This document shows, in pieces, positions 33,266 to 46,667 of a stretch of DNA of 64,000 nt. A model generated the notes under the pieces. It was given only the letters and a program-made list of their open reading frames with translations. It made no database searches and had not been told where the DNA came from. Source of the DNA: Heloderma charlesbogerti (taxonomy: Eukaryota > Chordata > Lepidosauria > Squamata > Helodermatidae); the NCBI GenBank assembly GCA_026122225.1, contig JANEZZ010002661.1, forward strand, positions 558,001 through 622,000. Direction: 5' to 3'. The position numbers and the translations under genes were made by a program. Numbering within the stretch: the stretch's first letter is position 1; every line of letters begins with the position of its first letter.

Positions 33266-35270
33266 ATAACACAAATCGAATTTCCATGAAAAATATGTCT
33301 ATATAATATATATTTTAAAACAAATCAAACCATTATGCTTATTGCAGTCAATTTATTACTAAGATCATCTGAACATGCTTTTATAAATACATAGCATATT
33401 ATTATGAAGAATAAATCATTCAAGTAGCACAGTTCATGATTTTAAATAAATTGTAACCTCCTCATTCATAGCATATTGGAAACTGTTATAAATAGATCCT
33501 CAAAAAGTTAAAAGGATTTTTTTCCTGTTAGGAAAAAGTTTTAAAATTACCATCATTTTGCTTGTAGATACAATGATAACAGTACCATTGTGAAAAGCAA
33601 AAGGAATTAAGGAATTTGAATGTTAGGCCTAAACATGAACGATTAAATAACAGACAGATAACCAGAGAAATAATAATCCAAAGGAGGCAGACAAAGTTGC
33701 TAGTATTTTGTATTAAGATTTTGAGAAGTTTGGGGTATGAAAACTGGGGCAAAATTACCTCACTTAAACAACAGAATGCGAATGAAACACGTTATCTTGG
33801 AAAGATATGGGAAATAATTTAAAATAGAGGATGATCAGATGCAAAGGAGAATAGGACCTCTGTAGTTTTAATAGTCTTGTAGAAGAGATACAGCTTTTCT
33901 GGCAAAGGAGAGAAAAGTTACATGTGGTGGAAAGCCCAATAGGATGACAAAGGCTTTGAGGCTCCTGCAGACAGATATAATTTGGGTGGGGCTTAAAAAT
34001 TGCCCACAGAAGCATGGATAGAAGTTTATGAAGTATCCTGCAGCTAATCCCAGTTTAATTGAGAGTAAATCAAGAGGAAAATAATTTTTGTAAGATGGAG
34101 AAGCAGACATGCCAGGCATACCTCTTTGCAAAATTCACCCTATTTCTCAAACTAAATGAAAAACTTAAGGTCAGGCAGAGAAATATTGATTAAATAATCA
34201 ACTACACCAATCCATATCTCACACTACATGATTTTCCCCCCAAATGTATTTAGAACAAAGTTAATTCCATGTGCAAATTGTCTCTTTTGATAGATTTACA
34301 AACCTAATTGAGCAAAGAAACCAATATTCCATCTGCACAAATGAAGGACAGCCTTTTCTTCTATTTTAATTTAGCTTTAACTGCTTTTTGCTGAATTCCT
34401 ATGATTTTTGTGTCAGTGCCTAGTTCATCCTTCCTCTGGCAATCAGGGAAAGTAGCCCAGTTGCTACGAAGACCAGGTTTGTCATGAGGAAGTGGAATCC
34501 TCTAGAAATAAAGCCTGTGGGGGAGAGATAAGACACATCTTCTCCACACACCAGAGTTTAGAAAAGGAATCAACACAAATATTAATGAGACACATTTAAC
34601 ACTGTCTACATAGCAATCAGTAACACTAGGCAATGTGCACCGTCATACAAGACACTTGCAAGCCCCTGATGAGTTCGGACCAGAACTGATTGATCTTCTG
34701 CTCACCCCCTCCTCAGGCAAACAGCATGAGTCTGAGCAGTACAACTTCATTTGCTGCAGTGTATTATTTGATTCCATTGAAGCCAGGAAAGCTGGCTACC
34801 ACACTCACTCTCAAGTGGCGATAATTTTATGGTTTCAGATTATTCTTTCTCATCAGATTCCCAGCCTTTCTATTTTATTATTTATCCTCATCAGATTAAA
34901 TCTGTTTACTATTTATCCCCATTAGACTATTTGTTTACTGTGTATACCCATCAGATTAAATCTGTCTGCATGTACAAGATTGTGGAGAGAGAGGGAGAAA
35001 AGCACAGTAAGAAAATACATTAGGTTTATGCCAACCATAAAAGAATGCAGAAGGAAGGGTGTGGACGTGCAACTAATATGAAGCCTTAGAAAACTTAGTA
35101 GTAGGAAATTAGTGGTTTTAAATATGGGATAAAAAGACATCAGTTAAAAAAGAGAGAACAAAAATGTAACCTCACCAATAAGAATCAATGCAGAACCTTA
35201 TGAAGTTCATGTGTCTACAGATAGGGATTGTAGGTCTGGGAATCTAATATCCTTAATGTGGTGATTATTA
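33266..35270. other. Unique A/T-rich sequence, no gene recognised
   Basis: No repeat with definable ends and no convincing open frame. Repeated 'catcagattaaatctgttta' phrases near 34852-34970 form a small local duplication of about 50 bp. Confidence 0.5.
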
Positions 35271-35274
35271 AAAC

Positions 35275-35302
35275 AATAACAACAACAACAACAACAACAA
35301 CA
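35275..35302. repeat. (AAC)n microsatellite
   Basis: About nine AAC units directly before the truncated LINE copy. Confidence 0.9.
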
Positions 35303-36528
35303 GCCTTAGATCAGGGGTAGGCAGGAGGGCTCTGGATAGGGGTGAATGCTCCTTCCTTGTTCTCCTTGACCACTCAGCAGCTTTTGATACCGTTGACCAC
35401 GGTATCCTCCTGGACAGCCTGGAGGGGTTGGGCATTGCAGTGGTTCCGGTCCTTCCTCTCCAGCAGGTACCAGAGGGTAGCACTGGGAGAGGAAGTTTCA
35501 GACCCATGGCCACTCACTCGTGGGGTGCCACAGGGTTCCATCCTCTCCCCGATGCTATTTAACATCTATGTGAAGCCTCTGGGATCATCAGGAGGTTTGG
35601 GGTGCGGTACCATCAATATGCGGATGACACGCAGCTCTACCACTCATTCAAATCTTCACCAAGGTTGGCCACAGAATCCCTCTCCAAATGTCTGGAGACG
35701 GTGAGTGGCTGGATGGGGAGGAATAAGCTGAAGCTGAACCCTGACAAGACCGAGGTACTTTTGGTGGGAGACAAGAGGAGGCTGGGGGATATTGACCTGG
35801 TGTTGAATGGGGTATGGCTACCAGGTCCGCAGCCTGGGGGTCATTTTGGACTCCCAGCTGTCCATGGAGGCTCAGGTGTCCCCTTCCGTCCCGACCATCT
35901 GCTCCCATCAGTAGTACATGCCCTGGTCTCCTCTCGTTTAGACTACTGTAATGCGCTCAACGTGGGGTTACCCTTGAAGATGGTTCGGAAGCTGCAGCTG
36001 GTACAGAACGCAGCAGCTCGCCTGATTAAAGGCAACCGCCGGCGAGATCACATCACTCCAGTGCTGAAGGAGTTGCACCAGTTGTTTTCTGGGCCAAATT
36101 CATGGTGTTGGTTTTGACCTTTAAAACCCTATATGGTTCCAGCCCAGCCTATCTTAAGGAGCGCCTCCAGCAACACCAGACAGGCCACTTAACAAGATCA
36201 GCCTCAGATGGCCTTCTCTCTGTCCCATCAGCCAGGACAGCTAGACTGGTGGGGACGAGGGAGAGGGCCTTTTCTGTGGTGGCCCCCACTCTGTGGAACT
36301 CCCTCCCTAGGGAACTCTGCCATGCCCCCACTTTAATGAGCTTCCGCTGTGCATTAAAAACGTGGTTATTCAGGCAGGCATTTGGGGTGGGTTAGGGTAT
36401 TTTAGAAAAAAAAATTATTGTAGAATTGTATTGTTTTAAACTGTTTTGTTATATGCTTTGTACATCGCCCAGAGTGGCTGGGTGACTGGCCAGATGGGCG
36501 ATTAATAAATTTAATAAATAAAAAAATA
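35303..36528 (+). mobile_element. 5'-truncated L2-type LINE (1.2 kb)
   Basis: The copy starts within the RT domain ('SAAFDTVDHGILLDSLEGLG' across a frame change), has 'GVPQGSILSPMLFNIYVK', and retains 'HQYADDTQLYHS' and 'GRNKLKLNPDKTEVLLVG'. It continues with 'VVHALVSSRLDYCNALNVGL' and 'ERAFSVVAPTLWNSLPRELC'. The 3' UTR closes 'cagagtggctgggtgactggccagatgggcg' and then 'attaataaatttaataaataaa'. Two frameshifts divide it, near 35600 and 36100. Apart from these it is the best-preserved RT-to-end copy in the window, and its 3' end differs from the copy ending at 28387, so it is a different subfamily. Confidence 0.88.
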
Positions 36529-36869
36529 GGCAGACTTTATGCTTGTGGGATTTACTTTGTTTTTCACTAGAGCCTTGATGTCCACTAACTGGAGTCTGGT
36601 CCAAAACAGTGACTTGGGAAGGTGGACACAGAATTGCAGAACAAGATGCCTTTGAGTACATGCTCAGCCCAGGAATTTCTGGTTTTCAATATCAGAAGTG
36701 GACCTTGCACATAAATCATTTTGCACACAAAGCTACTCCTGTTTTCCCACCAAGCTTTCTTCCTTGTTTTCAGCAACTTAATTTAGGAGGAAGAACAGTT
36801 TATTGTTGTTGCTAGTGTTAAGCCACTGAGAGTCAGAAACCCCTGGTGATCTATTATTATATTAGATCA

Positions 36870-36905
36870 GCAGAAACCTCTGGTGATCTATTATTATTAT
36901 TATTA
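36870..36905. repeat. (ATT)n microsatellite
   Basis: Two short ATT runs within a locally duplicated phrase 'aacc(c)ctggtgatctattatta'. Confidence 0.7.
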
Positions 36906-37200
36906 GAGATATTATTAATAATAATTTATTGAAATTTCTATGCTGCCCAAGAACCAGAGCTTTCTGGGCGATTTACAAAAGATTTCAACATTACAAATAC
37001 AATATAAAACATAATATAAAAAGCTTTTACATACAAAACAATTTAATGCATTCAACAATAAACATCTCGGGACCAGTTAAAAACCTTATCATACATATGC
37101 TGTCAAATGCCTGGGAGTTGAGGAAAGTCTTAACTTGGTGCTGAGAGAATGACAATGTTGGTGTTAGGCAGACTTCAGTGGAGACTGGAGAGAGAATTCT
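36906..37200 (-). mobile_element. Antisense LINE 3'-end fragment
   Basis: This reads 'aataatttattgaaatttctatgctgcccaag' and 'tctgggcgatttacaaaag'. That is the complement of a tail of the kind 'cttt.taaatcgcccaga..gc', as in the copy ending at 36528, followed by A-rich UTR and then 'gaaagtcttaacttggtgctgagagaatgac'. No coding region is preserved. Confidence 0.6.
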
Positions 37201-39420
37201 ATCTACTGTAAATCACCTGGTGACCTACCAGTTGATCCTGATCTACCTTCTGCCTACCCATGCCTTAGTTTGTCAGCAGCCAACTTCAGATGAACTCAGT
37301 TTTACTTCCTTAAGCAATGACATCTTACTAAAACACAATTTCATACCACTGTGAGAATTGTAAAAAAAAAATTTAAAAAGAAATTGAAGTACCAGGACAC
37401 CCAGTTACAATAAATTACAACCAAAACACAGTATTATCCAGGACAATTATCTTGATGGGCAAGAAGAAGAAAAATAAACAAAGGTTGGCCATTCTGCAGC
37501 TACACACAGAAGATAGTAAGCCATGTTTCTCTCCCTCTTTTCCTTTCCTCCCTCTCGTCCGGCTGCCATACGGACTTTCATCAGGATTCCCAGGCTGCGT
37601 TTGAGGGAGCTTCAATCACTCCTATCGCACCGACTGCAGGAAGAGAATGGCTTTCAGCTCAATTACCCTTCACATTCCAATTCCATAACGCTCCGATGAG
37701 GCTTTTTAACCAAAAACAAAAAAAGCATGTCTGCCGCAGTCCTGCTTGAAGCGCAAACGTGCAGAATGGACGTGACTAATAGACCTTGCTGATTTCTCTG
37801 GCTTGGAGATCTATACTCCATCTTTACACAACTTGCCTCAGTTTCTCCGTTACCCCCTTTCTCTTTCCTTCTCATTATCCTCTAGCTGCTTTCTGAAAAG
37901 GGAGAGAAATAATTAAATATCCTTTTACCTTTCTGCTCCCTTAACAGACATATTTAGGTTCCAAGAACACATTCTCAAGGAAGCTGCAATCCTAAGCATG
38001 CTCATTTGGCAGTAAGTTTTCATGAAACCCACTTGGACTTTCTTCCAAGTAAACTTGGCTATTATTATGTTGTTAGAATAGATGAAAACATCTCATTAAT
38101 TGACTTAAATAATATATGCTCATCGCAAGCACATTTTTTTAATGGTTACAGCTTCCTAACGGATTGTTGGAAAAACTACAATTGGAACAGTGAATACACT
38201 TCAGCTGATAAGGCAGTATCTTCATAACCATTATCATGTGAAACTATAGTTGCTTTCTGTGCCTTATTGACTTCAGAGTTTTCTCTCTAGTGACATTTTC
38301 TGCAAATGTCTTACCCCCAAATTCTTTAGATCTGTCTTCAGTGCCTTCCAATCGAGAGCAGAGGCATCCTCAGGATGTGCAGTTCCTTCACAACTTATCC
38401 ATGCATAAGTGGATAAGTTATCCACTTATGTATAAAACATAAAAGATATCTCAACCAGTGCTGTATCCAATCTCTTCCACTATGCTTACTTGATCAGACA
38501 TCTTTTCTTCCTCTGTTCGTCCTTCTCCAGGTTTAGATAGATCTATCTAAAGAGCTTCCAGAGATTTATTTCTGGAATTGATCTGCAATATTTCTAAACT
38601 TTTCTTTAAAGTGATGGTTGTACAACTGCAATCACTAAGTGAGAAACATATTCCATGTAAATGTAAAGCTAACCTTACTCTCATCTGATCAGAGGTTTGG
38701 AGAATTGCAATACTTCTGAACTGGCTAACATGAGCTGCACACAACATTCCAGGATTGTACTCACAGGGCTGTTTTGCACATTGCAAGGCAAGCATCCTGG
38801 ACTTACAACCAGGCATGCATAACAGGAAGAAATAGCCAATCCTGGTCCTCTGAGAGTATATACAAATGTCACACTGGGCTAGTTCAGATGACACAGCAGC
38901 CCATCATGGGTTAATTTACCCTCAAGGAGTAAAGAACCTGTGAAGCAGCTCTAAGTTACTGCCAAATATCAAACAAATATAACTTGAATTTCTAGAACTG
39001 ATAAACACAGCAGGAAGAGAATAAGGAAGACACACAAGACAAGTGGAAAGGCATGTTTATAAAGCTCATTTATTGGACATTTACACAATTGTATGCTCAG
39101 AAGGGAATGAGTTCCATATCCATAACACAACATTAGGAATGAGCCACTTTAATGCACCTCATTGAAATTTCTTGAAGTCATAAGTTATTATGACAAACAG
39201 GACGGAACCCATCCTGTGGAAAGATATGAAATCTCAAACTAGTTTAGATAAAAGCTTGAATGCATCTCAGGATGCTGTTTTTCTAACCTATTACATAAAC
39301 AAGACTGTATTTCATCTGATGCCCATTCCTTAATTATGCTCAGCCTCTGTACAGCCAAGACCAAATTTTTCAAGTCTTCTCAAGTATAGAAAACACCAAA
39401 AATAGTTGCTCTAGTCCATA
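37201..39420. other. Mostly unique sequence, no gene recognised
   Basis: A decayed AATCC / CCCACTTGGACTT hairpin MITE lies at about 37985-38065. The remainder, including 37540-37900, has no recognisable exon. Confidence 0.45.
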
Positions 39421-39424
39421 AACA

Positions 39425-39550
39425 AGAGACAAGCGCTCATGTCCTGCTTGTGGGTTCCTGGTCAACAGCTGGTTGGCCATTGTGTGAACAGAATGCTGGA
39501 CTAGATGGGCCCTTGGTCTGACCCAGCCTGGCTCTTCTTATGTTCTTATG
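39425..39550 (+). repeat. CR1-like 3'-tail repeat, copy 1
   Basis: The sequence reads 'tcctgcttgtgggttcctgg' and 'acagaatgctggactagatgggccc', ending in the octamer-like repeat 'cttatgttcttatg'. A (TTCTTATG)-type terminus is typical of CR1-mobilised elements. Confidence 0.65.
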
Positions 39551-39859
39551 TGTTTATATAACGCTTTTAGATTCCTTGGTGAGACAGGTTAAAGACGCAA
39601 TGATCTGCTGATATAGAGGGTGTGACCCACTGACTCCCAATGCTCACAACTATTTGAAATTATAGTCAAATCAGGTCTTCTTGGAGTTCAAGAAGCTAGA
39701 GAGAAATTACCAATGCATTTTTGGATCAAAGGCATCTTTTCCTCTAGACAAAGGCAATTCTTCAGTTATATACAACACATCCTGTCTCTTGGGGTAAATA
39801 GCAGCTGCAGGGAGGATTTTGAGCAGTATGCCTCTGAACACCAGTAGTTAGGGGACCTG

Positions 39860-39993
39860 AGCAGGAGAGTGCTATTGCACTTTTGTCCTGCTTGTGAGCT
39901 TCCCCTAAACATCTGGTTGCTATTGTGGGAACAGAATGCTTATCTAGATAGGCCTTTGCTCTGATCTAGCATGGGTCATCTTATGTTCTTATG
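39860..39993 (+). repeat. CR1-like 3'-tail repeat, copy 2
   Basis: The same repeat as at 39425-39550 in the same orientation, more decayed: 'gtcctgcttgtgagcttcccc', 'acagaatgcttatctagatagg', ending 'cttatgttcttatg'. A third relative, without a clean tail, lies at 56931-57030. Confidence 0.6.
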
Positions 39994-40004
39994 CTTCTGT
40001 TATT

Positions 40005-40300
40005 ATTAGTTAGATTTTTAGCTCACTTTTCAGGGTAAAAACCCACACAAAGCAGATCACAACATACTTTAAAATATAAAATAAATAATCAAACAATAAA
40101 AGCAATAATCAATATTCAATATATAACAAATAAGATAGTAGCAGAAAGCCTCACTTAAAACCACAGTACACTAAAATTAACCAAATGCAGTCTGAAATAG
40201 GTAAGTCTTTAACATTTTCCTAAAGGTCAGGACATGTGCACATTTAATTGTGTCCTGAAGAAATTAACAGTGGTTTATGTCCAGGTAAATATGCCAATAT
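40005..40300 (-). mobile_element. Antisense LINE/SINE 3' fragment
   Basis: This reads 'ttagctcacttttcagggtaaaaacccacacaaagcagatcacaac', followed by A-rich UTR-like sequence. It looks like the complement of a retrotransposon tail. Further on, 'aagtctttaacattttcctaaagg' continues the same kind of sequence. Confidence 0.5.
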
Positions 40301-41699
40301 AACATAATCCTGGAAACAGTAACTGGAAGTTTGCAATGGTTTAATATGAAGGGATGATTCCGGGAAAAGAGGGTTTTGCAAAGTGGGTAGCTTTTCCTGT
40401 TCCTTCTGCTGTCAGATACATCACTGCCTGCTTATATGGATTCACTCCTTTTATTTCCCTTTCCCATTCATGGGGTAGCTTGCTTGGGGAATTCTGCTGT
40501 ACACAGTTCTTCAAATGCTGTCCTGAGATTATTTCTTTGGCGTTAGAAATTTTATTTTCCCAGCATGACAGCGGAGCCACATATGTCTCCTCACTTTGGC
40601 ACAATATATGTCTCTCTCCCCACATTTATATAACCAAGAACCGTGCTGGATGGAATAATTATTTTTTAATTTATACTTTGTCTCCCCTCCCCCACCCGCC
40701 ATTCCCTGTTTGCTTTTTGCTGCAGTATCCCTACCCTGCTGAAGCGTTGCTTCATGGAAATGACTGTAATCTCCAGTACACTTTAGACATTACTTCCACA
40801 CCATTTGGAGTTTTCCGCCCCAGTAGTTTTGTTGTGCCTCTCATTTCACAACTTGGGCATATGTTTTAAAAAGGCTTGGTCATGGACTTGCAGCTGAACT
40901 TGGACAAATGGCAGGATTCCCTGATCTGCAGAATATGTTTTTTTAAACATAGACTCCCAACAGAAATAGTCCAGGAAAGCAGGCAGCAGTGTTACATTTC
41001 CAGAAAAGCTATACATTTTATAGGGGGCTCATTTTTAAAATAATGGAAAATCCCATAGTCAGGAATGTGAACCCTTTCGGCCATACCACCCTGCAGGTTA
41101 ACTTGCTTCTATTTGGAATGGCTCTTAGTTGCATTGCTTATTCTTCAGCTGTGTCTCATCTAATCTTCCTCACAATGGCCTTATGTTGCAGTTATTAGTT
41201 TACTATATGGCACCTAGAGACACATGTGCATTGTTCGGATTCTGTCATCCTCTCTTAGGTTGGGAGTCAGCAACTGGTTGACCCCCACCCTGACTAAATC
41301 TAACCTATCCACATAAGTGACATTTCTTCCTTATAGGGCTTCTCCACACCAAGTCTTTTATCCTGCAGCTTTACCAGGGTGTCTGCTTGCATATTTTTTG
41401 TGGGATTAAGATCGTCCCTTTTCATGCACTTCTGCTTCCCCCCCCCCTCGGGAGTTCCTTTATCTGCAAGCTCTATATGTTTCATTATACAGCCACTAGC
41501 TAGCACTGTGTTATGGCACCACTTCATCTTCTCACTGAGAAAATCAACTTGCAATATTTAAATAGCTCATTATCCACAATCTTTAAAAAATGGGATAAAG
41601 GTCAGAAAGCATGGGAGAGGTCCTGGAGCTTGACGGCATCATGTAAAGGACACACAAATTTCCATGAGTAACCAATCTTGACCGCAGGATAAAAGCCCC
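40301..41699. other. Unique sequence, no gene recognised
   Basis: A 171-codon open frame at 40354-40869 has no recognisable domain, signal or repeat, and its composition gives no support for coding. I treat it as a chance frame. Confidence 0.4.
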
Positions 41700-41707
41700 A
41701 TGTGGAG

Positions 41708-42471
41708 TAGGAATGGCAGAGAATTCCGCCACGGATCTCGGGGAGGCCGAATGCCAGTACATTCGGCCCCCCAAAATCTGTGGCGGAACGGCCTGCCCCC
41801 CCGCCCCCCCCACAGATCCCCCCGGGACGAGACTTACCTGGGGCGGATCTTCCGGGTGGCGGCGGCAGCGGCAGTGGTGGCAGCTGCAGTGGCTGGTCTT
41901 CCAACCAGCTGCCGCCGCCACCGCCACCACCATTTGCAGGTTTTTGGTTTTTTTTACACACACATGATAGGCTATGTAAGTTTTTACGTAGCCTAAAACA
42001 TCTGGGTAAAAAAAAAAAAAAAAGGCATACGCAAATGGCGGCGGCTATGGCCGCTGCCATTTGCATTCCTTATTTTGGGCCGTCTTAGTCTACGTAAATA
42101 ATTACGTAGACTAAGACGGCGAAAATAAGGGGAATGCAAATAGCGTCTGCTACGCTATTTGTGTTCCCCTTATTTTCGCCGTCTTAGTCTACGTAAATAT
42201 TTATGTAGATTAAGACATCAAAAATAAGGAATGCAAATGGCGGTGGCCGTAGCCGCCGCCATTTGCGTACGCGGTTCCCCCCCCCCCCAGAGCCCTCTGC
42301 GGCCGGAAATCCGGCTGGGGACGGCTCTGGCCTGGCTGGGCCTGGCTGGCTGCTCCATGGAGCTGCCGCGGAGCACAGCCGGCCGTGGAGGATTCCGGGG
42401 GGGAGGAACGGAACGCCTCCCCCCCCCTAAACATAATCCGCAAACAGGTAAGTGATTTTCGTACATCCCTA
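41708..42471 (+). mobile_element. MP-hAT copy 8 (764 bp, TSD ATGTGGAG)
   Basis: The perfect duplication ATGTGGAG is at 41700-41707 and 42472-42479 and fits nTnnnnAn. The left end is 'type 2' (TAGGAATGGCAGAGAATTCC) and the right end 'type 1' (TTCGTACATCCCTA). The interior has hairpins TTAGTCTACGTAAATAATTA near 42086-42116, its partner near 42183-42213, and AATAGCGTCTGCTACGCTAT near 42138-42160. CGCAAATGGCGGC / GCCGCCATTTGCG pairs lie near 42030-42065 and 42233-42270. Outward GGTAAGT motifs are at 41832-41838 (complement) and 42447-42453. Confidence 0.92.
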
Positions 42472-42479
42472 ATGTGGAG

Positions 42480-43849
42480 AAGCCCATATTCTTCTTGACA
42501 GAAACAGATATTTCAGGGAGGGGTATGTATGCATGGTTGACATGTTAGCAGAAGGAGGCAGGAGGCAGGTGAAAAAGGGAAAGCTCCCTCCTCCACCACC
42601 TATCTCCCATCTTCCTTTTTCACTTCTGCATGCAGTTCCCTCCCCCGATCACCTGAAACATTTGGTTCTGGTAAGTGGAAGATAAAACCCCTGCTTGCAG
42701 TACTCTTGTGAGTTTTGAATACCCCTTGTGAGTTTTAAATAGTTTTACACATATCCACTTGTTTCTGAATAAGCAGGTCCCATCGAACTTGCTATAAATT
42801 AGCATCATGGTTTGTGTGCTGCCCCCTTTTTAAGATGTCATCTACTTTAGGGATCAGACAAATGCACCCTCTAAATACAAATAGGAGACAAGTACGATGG
42901 ACACAGGGTGGAAAAAGGATGGAGATGCCTATGTTCCTAATATGGAGGGAATTGGGAGGAATTCACTTTAGGAATCCTGAATTCATAAGCTGCAGTGTTC
43001 TCCATCTGCATGTATTGAATTCTAATGTGCACTGACAACACTTTCTTTTTTCTTAGCACCTGAACACAGTTTAAAACAAAAACTAACCTCTCTCTTGTAG
43101 CTATCAAGACAGTATAGAAATTAACCAGTATGAAATAATAGTTGCTTCTCTCAGGGATATTGTACCTAGTGATTACTAACCAAATGACACCTCTCCAACA
43201 CATTATCTTATCTGGAAAAAGAGATGGCTTTTTAAATAGATGGATACAATGCTTCCATTTAAAACTATTAAAAGAAAAGAACAGCCTCTTCTCACCACTT
43301 GCCTTGTTCTTCCACTAGCTTGCAATGCGAAGTTGTGAAGTAATTAAAGGTTGCTAAAGTATAAGGGAATTTTTTATAATGCCATCAGGCTTGGAAGGAA
43401 GTGATCTTTCACAAGACTCATCAAAACAACCTATTTGTGACCAGCTCTTTAGTGTCAAACAGAAAGTATGCACACCTATCCTGTTCTTTTTTTAATGACA
43501 GATTGATCTGTCAGCACAATTGAAGTGGGAATTAAATAAATAGATAAAATTAAATAAGTCTGTCGCAGCAATGAGGATAAAACATCCAAACATCTAACCA
43601 GCTCTCCCATGGGGAAAAGTAGCTTTCAGAAAGAAATGCCATTTTTTCCTAACTTGCCCACTTCAAGAGTCTTGCAGATTCTTTTTCATTATAAATACGA
43701 GGTACAACTTAGTGTGCCTTATTTTATGTATGACCAAATGTAGCTGTTAAAACTGAAAACACAAAACTTTTTTTTTACCCCCCCATTCCAGAATGGAGCT
43801 ATGGTCCAAAACTGTAAGTACTAATCTCTCTCTTTTGCGATGATTCCCT
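42480..43849. other. Unique sequence, no gene recognised
   Basis: Only short chance open frames; no recognised repeat ends. Confidence 0.5.
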
Positions 43850-43882
43850 CCACCCCACCCCACCCCACCCCACCCCACCCCA
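43850..43882. repeat. (CCCCA)n microsatellite
   Basis: About six tandem CCCCA (ACCCC) pentamers, G-rich on the minus strand and capable of forming a quadruplex. Confidence 0.9.
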
Positions 43883-44323
43883 ATACATGCAAGTGTAACT
43901 ACGTTATCGCTGGAATGATTGCCAGGTGAATAGCCATTCAGAACCTGAACTTAGAATGATTTCAGCAGCTGTCCAGATCATCATTAACAAAAGATGTCAT
44001 AATACCAACAGAACAAATCAAGAAGATTATTAGGAACATGATATTTTAGGCCTCATAGGCACTAGCATACTGTCAGGAATAGTTTGCAAGTTGTGACATG
44101 ATAGGGGCTGTGGCCAGCTATATGAATAAAGGAACGGCCCATTAGAAAGCCTTTAACTTAGCCTAAGCTGTAACAGACCTCCAAAGCCGGTGGAGGAGGG
44201 ATAGGAGAAATAATCAAAAGGGATTTCCTGATGTCCCAGAAAATGAATGCTCAGTACCTGAATACTTGAAGGATCAATCTCAGTGGCTGGAAAGGCTGCA
44301 AGTCATCTGGAGCAATGTGAACA

Positions 44324-45682
44324 GGGGCCAATCTACATTGTGTTTGCTAGCACAAAGAAGTCGGTAGAATGTCACGTTAAATTCAATCACATTGAAATGT
44401 GATTATTCACACTCACTCTTTTTCCCTGTTCCAGTACTTCATCAAATGCGCAAGCATGGTTCACTCTGTAGCGCTGTGCTCTTTTCCTGCTTTTAAAGAA
44501 GGCGGCTCACATGAGAGAGGCAGTAACTCTTCCTGTTTCTGCTGATTCCCTGCCAGAGATGGAGTGAGCATCCAAGCCCAGAGAGAAGTTGTTGGTTCGG
44601 CCCCCAGACACTAGTTCGCAGACCTGAGCTCTAGTGTTGTATGAACCTCCCACTTTCCGGTCTGGGGGGGGAGGGGGTTTGCAAATCTTCCAGAGTGGCT
44701 CCACGTCCAGAGGATTTCGTGGAGCAGCACTCCGGCTCCCTACACCAGGCGACACAGTAATGGCTGTTTGTCATCGTCCCTCTTCCGCATGTCGGCTTGC
44801 AAAGGCTGGTGTGGGGAAGAGGGGACTCGGCGCAGCCACCCCCCAGCGCTCTCACCCTGCCCTCCTCTAGAGAAGCCCAGAGCAAGAGGTTGGGGGGTGG
44901 CTGCTGAGGCCCTTTTCCCTGTGCCAGCCCTTGACAGCCAGCGCGAGGAAGAGGGGTGGCAGTGGCACCCCAGTGCTTGGGTTTGGGGGGGTCTGCTTGC
45001 ATCTTCGAAGCTTTGAAGCTTTGAAGCTTCAAAGACTGCCCTGTTTTTGTCCGCTGATTTCCGACCATGACATGACGTTAATATTGTGTACAGACATTTT
45101 TACTGATGTTAGTCCGTGAACAGTGATGACTGTCTGCCTGGATGTGTGTGTGTGTCTTTCTGTTCAGGACAGCACGCTATGAGCATGGAAGGGACTGTGA
45201 AAAAATTTATGGTTGCCAGGGCTTGCTCGGGCAAGTGTGCAGAGAAATTGGGCTGGAAAAGCTACGATTCTTCAAAGGTTCGAAGATAATTCCTTAATTA
45301 AAAAAAAAAAAAAGCCAAAGCGGGGGATAGAAGGAGGTAAAAGTTGGCGATAAAACTCCGAGTGCTGAGGAAGTGATGCTATCAGTAGCTGGAAGACCAC
45401 ATGGGGCTTGAGAGCTGTGATTCGACAGGAGGGAAATACAAACACCACCATATAAGGACAGGTGTGGAAAGAAAACTCCATGCCCATATACGGTAACTAA
45501 AGCAGAAAAGCAGATCACATGAATGAAATCTATTCGGAAATCACAGAATATCAGGGTAATGAAAGCGATAACAGGACAGCGGGAAATTGCAGTTCCAAAA
45601 CGAAACAGAGAGAGCATCATGTGAAACGAGGGGAACAAAAACTCATTGGAAACATAAAAAAAGCGAGTGTAGATTGGGCCCC
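44324..45682 (+). mobile_element. GGGGCC-TIR element, copy B (1359 bp)
   Basis: It starts GGGGCCAATCTACATT and ends AGTGTAGATTGGGCCCC. It follows copy A (14264-16618) along its length, including 'cttcgaagctttgaagctttgaag' (45004-45027), the 'gacatttttactgatgttagtccgtga' block, and the terminal 'tgaaatctattcgga...gaatatcaggg' block. Unlike copy A it has neither an MP-hAT nor a 5S-derived insert. No transposase frame was recognised; open frames of up to 145 codons on either strand look like chance frames in GC-rich DNA. It is therefore likely non-autonomous. The duplication next to the TIR is not clear. Confidence 0.75.
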
Positions 45683-46002
45683 AGTCATGATGCATTCCAG
45701 GCAGAACTTTGGGGCAAATTAGCAAATGAGAAAGAAGGCTTTGAAATGCAGCACAGCATTTTGAAGTAAGTGAAGTAATATACATTTAACATCTAAAAAA
45801 CCCCCCTCCACCACAGGACCTTTAAGTCCAGAGACTAAACTTACCTAACTGCACCACTACAAACAGGCAAGAGTGAGTCCATAGCGCAAACAGCCAATGC
45901 CACAATTCCCATATGTCGTGGAACCAACCAGGAGACAGATATGGGAGGCAACAGAGAACAGTGAGTCAGAAGTACGGTCAGGGAGCACAGAAGGACAGCC
46001 AA

Positions 46003-46480
46003 GTGCAGGGCCCATCAACCTTTTGGGGTTGGTGGGCACATTTGGAATTGTGAGAGTCTGTTATAGGCACTCTCACAAAATGGTTGCTGTGGTGGACATG
46101 GCCAGTCACAAAACATCCATTTCCTAGAAGGCAAACTGGTGAGGCTAAAAGAAAAGAAACTTGCCCAAGGACAGGTACAAGGCAGAGGTGGGGTCTGAGC
46201 TCCAAAACAATTCTTTTGAACCCACAGTTTTCTGTACAAACTGATGAAGCTCAGAGACAAATAACCTCATCAAGAATGCCATGTGGGGCCCAAAAGCATT
46301 CTTGGAAATAAAGATGGTGCTGGAAGCCAGTACCTTGCTTCGCAGCATTGTCAGCCTCCTGCCAAATGAATTGGGGGGAAAAACTAAACTGAAATAAAAA
46401 ACAGGAGGGGAAAGGAGCCTGGTGTGCACCAAGAGAGGTGTCCACGGGCACCATGTTGGAAACTCCAGACCTAGTGGCTT
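46003..46480. repeat. Decayed DNA-transposon-like repeat
   Basis: The left part reads 'cccatcaaccttttggggttggtgggcacatttgg' and the right part 'gtgtccacgggcaccatgttggaaactcc'. The GTGGGCAC / GTGTCCACGGGCAC pairing suggests a relic of a TIR element. Boundaries are approximate. Confidence 0.4.
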
Positions 46481-46667
46481 CCCACAGTGATAAGGAGCCA
46501 AGATTGAGGGAATACAGCAAACTAGCAGCTATATTTCAGGGAGGAAAGTGGGTGCAGTTCTCCTGGATTACCTAACTACCAAGTTCAGGAGGATTCTAGG
46601 CAGCAGTATTTCTTACACTTACATAATATTATTTGTTGCCTGCTGTACAATTCCCACAGTTCTATAA

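Noticed and set aside
40354..40869. A 171-codon open frame
   Set aside because: There is no recognisable domain, no splice context and no homologous block elsewhere in the window. Chance is the simplest explanation.
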